Below, in pieces: positions 59,546 to 64,000 of a stretch of 64,000 nucleotides of DNA. Under the pieces are notes generated by a model. The model was not told where the DNA came from, did not search any database, and saw nothing but the letters and a program-made list of their open reading frames with translations. Where the stretch lies: NCBI RefSeq assembly GCF_017873955.1, contig NZ_JAGGKS010000008.1, forward strand, positions 152,476-216,475, given 5' to 3'. A program made the translations under genes and the position numbers. This DNA comes from Sedimentibacter acidaminivorans (GTDB taxonomy: Bacteria > Bacillota > Clostridia > Tissierellales > Sedimentibacteraceae). The first letter of the stretch is position 1, and every line of letters starts with the position of its first letter.

Positions 59546-60315
59546 TGAGCGTTTTAAAAATTGATAATGTTAAGATGCAGTTTGGTGGAGTTATAGCAGT
59601 TAACAACTTAAATATTGATGTTGAAAAAGGCAAAATTGTTGCTCTTATTGGACCAAATGGTGCTGGTAAAACAACAGCTTTCAACGTAATAACTGGTGTT
59701 TATAACCCTACTAGCGGGAGTGTATTTTTAAACGATAAAAAAATTACTAGCTTAAGTCCAGATAAAATAACAAAGTTAGGAATAGCTAGAACGTTTCAAA
59801 ATATTAGATTATTTAAAAATTTAACCGTTATGGATAATATTCTTATAGCAAATCATTTAAATGTAAAAAGCAATTTTTTATCAAGTGCACTGCGCATGCC
59901 ATGGTATATAAAAGAAGAAAATCATATGCGTAAAAAATCAGAGATGCTCCTTGATAAACTTGGATTATTGGGTATTAAAGATGAAATTGCAAGTTCATTA
60001 CCTTATGGAGAACAAAGAAAACTAGAAATTGCTAGAGCTCTAGCTACTGATGCAAAATTACTTTTACTAGATGAGCCAGCAGCGGGTATGAATCCTCATG
60101 AAACTATGGAACTAACAGAATTTATTAGAAACATTCGAGATGAATTCGATTTAACAGTATTTATGATAGAACATCATATGAATTTAGTAATGGAGATTTC
60201 AGATAAAATATATGTTTTAGACTTTGGCCAGTTAATAGCAGAAGGAACTGCAGATGATATTAAAAACAACCCAAGGGTAATTGAAGCTTATTTGGGGGTG
60301 GAAGAAGATGCTTAA
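59545..60315 (+). CDS. livG: Branched-chain amino acid ABC transporter ATPase
   Basis: 256 residues. Walker A GPNGAGKTT (about 36-44), Q-loop RTFQNIRLF, signature-like YGEQRKLEIARAL and Walker B LLLLDEPAAGMN. LivG-specific GLGMARTFQNIRLF-type region present (GIARTFQNIRLFKN). It hydrolyses ATP on the cytoplasmic side. It ends 8 bases inside the livF start region, a coupled arrangement. Confidence 0.96.
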   Translation: MSVLKIDNVKMQFGGVIAVNNLNIDVEKGKIVALIGPNGAGKTTAFNVITGVYNPTSGSVFLNDKKITSLSPDKITKLGIARTFQNIRLFKNLTVMDNILIANHLNVKSNFLSSALRMPWYIKEENHMRKKSEMLLDKLGLLGIKDEIASSLPYGEQRKLEIARALATDAKLLLLDEPAAGMNPHETMELTEFIRNIRDEFDLTVFMIEHHMNLVMEISDKIYVLDFGQLIAEGTADDIKNNPRVIEAYLGVEEDA

Positions 60316-61015
60316 AATAAGAAATTTAAATGTTCATTATGGAGGAATATCTGCTGTCAAAGGTATAAGCCTAGATGTTCCAGAAAAGTCAATAGTTACT
60401 CTCATAGGTGCAAATGGCGCAGGAAAAAGTACAACTCTAAGAAGCATAGTTGGTTTAGTAAAGGCAAGTGAAGGAGAAATAAACTTCCTAGGCGAAAATA
60501 TTACTGATATGGAAACAACCGAAATAGTTACTAAAGGGATTACACTTGTTCCAGAGGGAAGAAGAGTTTTTGATAATCTTTCAGTATTAGAAAACTTGAA
60601 AATTGGTGCATATTTACAAAAAGAAGGAATAGATGAAAATATTAAAATGGTATATGACTTATTCCCGAGATTACGTGAACGATCGTGGCAGTTTGCAGGA
60701 ACTCTTTCAGGAGGAGAACAACAAATGTTAGCTGTTGGAAGAGCACTGATGTCTAAACCAAAACTAATAATGATGGATGAACCATCCCTTGGACTTGCAC
60801 CGCTTATAGTCAACGGAATATTCGATATAATTAAAGAAATAAATAAGCAAGGTACTACAATACTGTTAATAGAACAAAATGCTAATAAAGCGCTAAAAAT
60901 TGCTGATATGGGATATGTTCTTGAAACAGGTACTATCACTATTGAAGGACCAGGAAAAGAACTTTTAATGGATCAACGCATAAAAGATGCATATCTTGGA
61001 ACTTCAAAAAAATAA
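60308..61015 (+). CDS. livF: Branched-chain amino acid ABC transporter ATPase
   Basis: 235 residues from ATG 60308, with GGGGGTGGAAGAAG upstream; an earlier in-frame start lies inside livG and is rejected. Walker A GANGAGKST, LivF-type EGRRVFDNLSVLENLKIGAY, LSGGEQQMLAVGRALM and Walker B LIMMDEPSLGLAP. Forms the heterodimer with LivG. Last gene of the operon. Confidence 0.96.
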   Translation: MLKIRNLNVHYGGISAVKGISLDVPEKSIVTLIGANGAGKSTTLRSIVGLVKASEGEINFLGENITDMETTEIVTKGITLVPEGRRVFDNLSVLENLKIGAYLQKEGIDENIKMVYDLFPRLRERSWQFAGTLSGGEQQMLAVGRALMSKPKLIMMDEPSLGLAPLIVNGIFDIIKEINKQGTTILLIEQNANKALKIADMGYVLETGTITIEGPGKELLMDQRIKDAYLGTSKK

Positions 61016-61019
61016 ATAT

Positions 61020-61062
61020 AACAAATTAAAAATCGAGATAAATTCTCGGTTTTTTAATTTGT
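61020..61062 (+). terminator. Terminator of the liv operon
   Basis: AACAAATTAAAAATCGAGA-TAAAT-TCTCGGTTTTTTAATTTGTT, a long stem with one G-U and a T-rich 3' arm, immediately after the livF stop codon. Confidence 0.88.
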
Positions 61063-61130
61063 TATATTTATTTTACTAAATGAATACTTTTATAAATGTA
61101 ATTAGTCAAAATACCTCTTTTTTTATATTC

Positions 61131-62372
61131 CTACATGTTTGCATTAACATTTGCATTTTTGTTAACATTTACGTTTGTTTTTGCTTTTTGATTTATATTT
61201 TCACTTTTACTTGTATTTACTTTTACTCCATAACTTTTCTTTAACAGTATCGGTGTGACAACCGACGTTACTATAGACATTATTACAATCGCTGTAAAAA
61301 TTCTATCATTTATCATACCTGCATTTCTGCCTAAATTTGCAGTAATTATTGCAACTTCACCCCTTGGAATCATACCTATTCCAATTTGAAGTGACTCTCT
61401 TGTTGTAAATTTGGCTAGTTTTGCACCAAGTCCTGCTCCTAACACTTTGCTAATTATTGCAACAATGGTAATTACTATCGTTGGAAATATTACAGAACTA
61501 ATATTTTCAAAACTAACTCCAAGTCCAATGTTTGCAAAAAACACTGGTGTAAAAACTACATAACAAATAGTATTTAATTCTAGCTCAATTTTTCTGCTAT
61601 TAGGAATTATAGAAAATATTAAACCAGCAGAATATGCACCGATAATTGCTGCCATATCAAACATTTCTGCTAGATACGCAAATATAAGACAACTTATTAA
61701 AGCAATACTAGAAGGAGTTATATAATATGCCAACTTACTTGAATATTTCGACATAAATTGCTTAATCACTTTAGCAGATAATAGTATAATTACAAAGAAT
61801 ACTATAACTTTCAATATTACCATAAGTGGACTTGATCCATTAACTGGATCCGACATTCCAACAACTAAGGTTAAAAGAATTATACCACCTATGTCATCTG
61901 CAATTGCAGCACCCATAATGTTTACTCCAGTTCTATCTTTTAGTTTCCCTAATTCTCTTAATGTTTGAACAGTAATACTAATACTTGTTGCTGTAAGGAT
62001 TACGCCAGAGTATACAGCTTGATACATCCCTTCATTTTTAAAAACTAATTTTATTGTTAAAAATCCCAATGCAAATGGTACTATCATTCCAGCTAAAGCT
62101 ATAACAGTAGAGCTTCCTGCTGATTTCTTCATTTCCATAATATTTGTTTCCATGCCAGCCATAAACATCAAAAGTATGACACCTATTTCGGCAAAATTTG
62201 AAATAAAATTACTTGGCTCAACAAGGTTTAATAATGCAGGTCCGATAATTAAACCTGCTAGAATTTGCCCAAGTACAGAAGGTTGCTTTAACTTAGCAGA
62301 CAATAGACCACCTATGTTTGTAACTCCTAATATTAGAATTAAGTCTAATATAAATTTTGATCCATTCTCCAT
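61131..62372 (-). CDS. Cation/proton antiporter (CPA2/Na_H_Exchanger)
   Basis: 413 residues. About 12 hydrophobic spans. Family motifs: LKQPSVLGQILAGLIIGPAL (about 26-45), GVILLMFMAGMETNIMEMKK, AAIADDIGGIILLTLVVGMS (DD in the ion pathway) and RESLQIGIGMIPRGEVAIIT. It exchanges Na+ or K+ for H+. The C-terminal 28 residues are a low-complexity Asn/Val/Lys string (NVNVNKNANVNANM at the end), dispensable-looking. GGGTGATAA precedes the ATG. Confidence 0.92.
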   Translation of the reverse strand: MENGSKFILDLILILGVTNIGGLLSAKLKQPSVLGQILAGLIIGPALLNLVEPSNFISNFAEIGVILLMFMAGMETNIMEMKKSAGSSTVIALAGMIVPFALGFLTIKLVFKNEGMYQAVYSGVILTATSISITVQTLRELGKLKDRTGVNIMGAAIADDIGGIILLTLVVGMSDPVNGSSPLMVILKVIVFFVIILLSAKVIKQFMSKYSSKLAYYITPSSIALISCLIFAYLAEMFDMAAIIGAYSAGLIFSIIPNSRKIELELNTICYVVFTPVFFANIGLGVSFENISSVIFPTIVITIVAIISKVLGAGLGAKLAKFTTRESLQIGIGMIPRGEVAIITANLGRNAGMINDRIFTAIVIMSIVTSVVTPILLKKSYGVKVNTSKSENINQKAKTNVNVNKNANVNANM

Positions 62373-62608
62373 TTTTTATCACCCTTTTTCTAAAATATAT
62401 TAACTTTAATATACTACTCCTAATATTTTACTATAGCAAGCATTTTTTAAAAGTATTACTAAACTTAACTTTAAGTGTTTTTTTCTTTTAAAAATGTATG
62501 CTTATTTATATTATTTAAAATTATATTAGTTGTTTTAGAAACTAATATAATTGCATTAAGCAAATTGGTGTGTTAGAATATTGATAACGTTATTTCAGGA
62601 GGCTTTAA

Positions 62609-63850
62609 ATGTCGGAAAATAAAATAAGTACAATGGAATATGATGATTCAAGACCTACAAAACTTAAACTTTACTCATTAATAACACTGCTTAACTCATA
62701 CTCACATGGAATTATAATACCCGTTCTAAGTTTAACTTTACTAAGCAAAGGATTATCTCTTAGTAAATTGTCTTTAGTTTTAGGATTATACGCATTAACG
62801 GTAGTTATTTTGGAACTCCCCACAGGTATAGCAGCAGATATTTTAGGAAGGAAAAATGTTTTTTGTTTATCATTATTAGTATCTATAGCAAGTTTTAGCA
62901 CTATTTTATTTGGACATGGTTTATTATTAATATGTATAGGAATGATTTTATATGGATTAAGCAGAGCCCTATCCTCAGGCTCATTTGATGCTCTTTTTAT
63001 AGATTGGTACATTGGCGTTTATGGAAAAGCCAAATTACACAAAATAACAACAAGACTTGAAGTGTTAGATGCTCTAGGATTATCTTTAGGATCAATAACT
63101 GGTGGATTATTACCCATTATCTCAAGGAATTTTCTTTATGAAACTAGTGGATATAATATAAATCTAATTGCTAGAATATTGCTAACTTTAGTTACGGTAA
63201 TAATTTCTTTTATTTTTATAAAAGAAACACAAACAACGAAAAAATATGAGCGCATTCCCATTTCCAAACATATTCGTAATAGTTCATCATTAATTATTAA
63301 AAATAAAACATTGCTGCTAATTTTCATATCAACTTTGTCAACAGGATTTTTTTTATCCGCCCTTGAAACATATTGGCAACCTCATTTTAAATTTCTACTC
63401 ATAGACGATAGTATGATTTGGCTACTTGGAATATTAGCGTTCCTATATTTAGGTGCAGGTATGTTTGGTGGTATATTATCCGAAAAAATTATAGACAAAT
63501 TGAAGTTCGATAACAAAAAAATGTACCTGCTTCTACGTTTTGCTTTAGCAGTCTCAATTATATTAATGGCTATTCAAACTAGAATACCTTCTTTTATTGC
63601 ACTTTATACCATAACATATTTGTTTTTTGGAATGGCTAATATACCTGAAAGTGTTATTATAAATGGAGAAATACCAAATGAAATAAGAGCATCTGTGCTA
63701 TCTACTAGGTCATTAATATTTCAGTTTGGAGCTTTATCTGGATCCTTAATAAACAGTATCATAATAAAATATATTTCAATACCAACACTTTGGATTATTG
63801 CTGCTTCTTTTATATTAGTAACATTATTGATGATATTTAAAAAATTATAA
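62609..63850 (+). CDS. MFS transporter
   Basis: 413 residues with 12 predicted membrane spans. The typical MFS motif A appears as LPTGIAADILGRKNVFCLSL (about 71-90), with internal repeat in the second half (GGILSEKIIDKL). No substrate can be assigned; drug-efflux-type members resemble it. CAGGAGGC before the ATG. The gene is a single unit next to an IS element. Confidence 0.88.
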   Translation: MSENKISTMEYDDSRPTKLKLYSLITLLNSYSHGIIIPVLSLTLLSKGLSLSKLSLVLGLYALTVVILELPTGIAADILGRKNVFCLSLLVSIASFSTILFGHGLLLICIGMILYGLSRALSSGSFDALFIDWYIGVYGKAKLHKITTRLEVLDALGLSLGSITGGLLPIISRNFLYETSGYNINLIARILLTLVTVIISFIFIKETQTTKKYERIPISKHIRNSSSLIIKNKTLLLIFISTLSTGFFLSALETYWQPHFKFLLIDDSMIWLLGILAFLYLGAGMFGGILSEKIIDKLKFDNKKMYLLLRFALAVSIILMAIQTRIPSFIALYTITYLFFGMANIPESVIINGEIPNEIRASVLSTRSLIFQFGALSGSLINSIIIKYISIPTLWIIAASFILVTLLMIFKKL

Positions 63851-63854
63851 AAAA

Positions 63855-63900
63855 ACTGCAAGGATCCATTTTATATTAAAATGTACCCTTTGTCAAGGAC
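63855..63900. repeat. IS3-type terminal inverted repeat region and hairpin
   Basis: TGTACCCTTTGTCAAGGAC (63882-63900) begins with TG as IS3-family ends do and sits 14 bases beyond the transposase stop, so it is a likely IS terminus. It overlaps an inverted repeat GGATCCATTTTA-TAT-TAAAATGTACCC (63863-63889) which may also serve as terminator for the MFS gene. Confidence 0.55.
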
Positions 63901-63913
63901 AATTAAAAAAAGA

Positions 63914-64000
63914 CTATGCAACATCAAGAAGATGATTTCTGTATTGAACAGGAGTCATCTTTTTTAGTCCCCATTGATATCTAAAGTTATTGTAATAAAT
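63914..64000 (-). mobile_element. IS3-family transposase (OrfB), C-terminal end
   Basis: The visible 28 codons read IYYNNFRYQWGLKKMTPVQY, then RNHLLDVA and stop. N-x-x-R-Y-Q-W-G-L-K-K-M-T-P-x-x-Y is the end of the IS3/IS150-group DDE transposase. The rest lies right of the window. Transcribed leftward. Confidence 0.88.

Noticed and set aside
60337..60939. Long antisense frame over livF
   Set aside because: Antisense to conserved ABC ATPase motifs; such frames often arise opposite these genes and it lacks a start signal.
61131..61220. Asn/Val/Lys repeats at the C-terminus of the antiporter as a variable repeat locus
   Set aside because: Short degenerate AAT/GTT/AAA codon runs without exact tandem units; simple low-complexity tail is sufficient.
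1..64000. tRNA or rRNA genes as attachment sites
   Set aside because: No cloverleaf-like or rRNA sequence was recognised. The integrase is a serine recombinase, which commonly uses protein-coding sites, and the cotJC split accounts for the right junction.

Overview
The window is low-G+C DNA (roughly 30% G+C by eye) from a spore-forming, anaerobic Clostridia-type Firmicute. The clues are a CotJC spore-coat manganese catalase, an oxygen-sensitive iron-sulphur L-serine dehydratase, a ferredoxin-type aldo/keto reductase, an SLH-domain surface protein, strong GGAGG ribosome sites and TTGACA/TATAAT promoters. The genus cannot be decided from the sequence alone.

From base 1 to about 41,825 lies most of a temperate myovirus prophage; its left end is outside the window. 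Late genes run leftward. They are a lambda-type head module (terminase, portal, ClpP-like protease, decoration and capsid proteins, 16.5-23.9 kb), a P2-type contractile tail (5.8-15.8 kb, including the E/E' tail chaperone with a programmed -1 frameshift), then a subtilisin-like protease, holin and amidase (2.9-5.3 kb). Past the late terminator are a two-gene unit of unknown function, an SOS-boxed stand-alone LexA-type DNA-binding protein and the start of a Dam-like methylase. Early leftward genes (24.2-33.9 kb) include two Cro/XRE regulators, a replication initiator carrying three iteron-like repeats, a DnaB helicase, SSB, a DNA methyltransferase, a RinA/ArpU-like late activator, a PBECR-type nuclease-like protein, a structured small RNA and an orphan tyrosine recombinase beside the terminase. 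The rightward arm (34.0-41.8 kb) holds the repressor, a PH-domain protein, an exonuclease-BRCT protein, a putative ABC three-component (ABC-3C) conflict system, an ImmA-type metallopeptidase behind a second SOS-boxed promoter, and a large serine integrase.

The integrase ends next to the 3' part of cotJC, so the prophage is inserted inside this sporulation gene. That is the arrangement of the skin and SPbeta elements that split sigK and spsM and leave during sporulation. SOS boxes at both prophage flanks, one upstream of an ImmA-type peptidase, suggest a DNA-damage induction circuit.

From 41.85 kb rightward is ordinary chromosome: oligoendopeptidase F, L-serine dehydratase (sdaAB, sdaAA), an aldo/keto reductase, an AI-2E-type transporter, a three-DnaA-box cluster, a TIGR01212 radical SAM protein, an SLH-domain protein, an ABC-F ATPase, alr, glyA, the branched-chain amino acid transporter livJHMGF, a cation/proton antiporter, an MFS transporter, and the 3' end of an IS3-family transposase at the edge. 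The serine, glycine, alanine and branched-chain amino acid genes fit an amino-acid-fermenting lifestyle.

Three phage genes (the LexA-like gene, the tail fibre and a small early ORF) each read as one base short in a homopolymer run, so recent decay or sequencing error should be considered.
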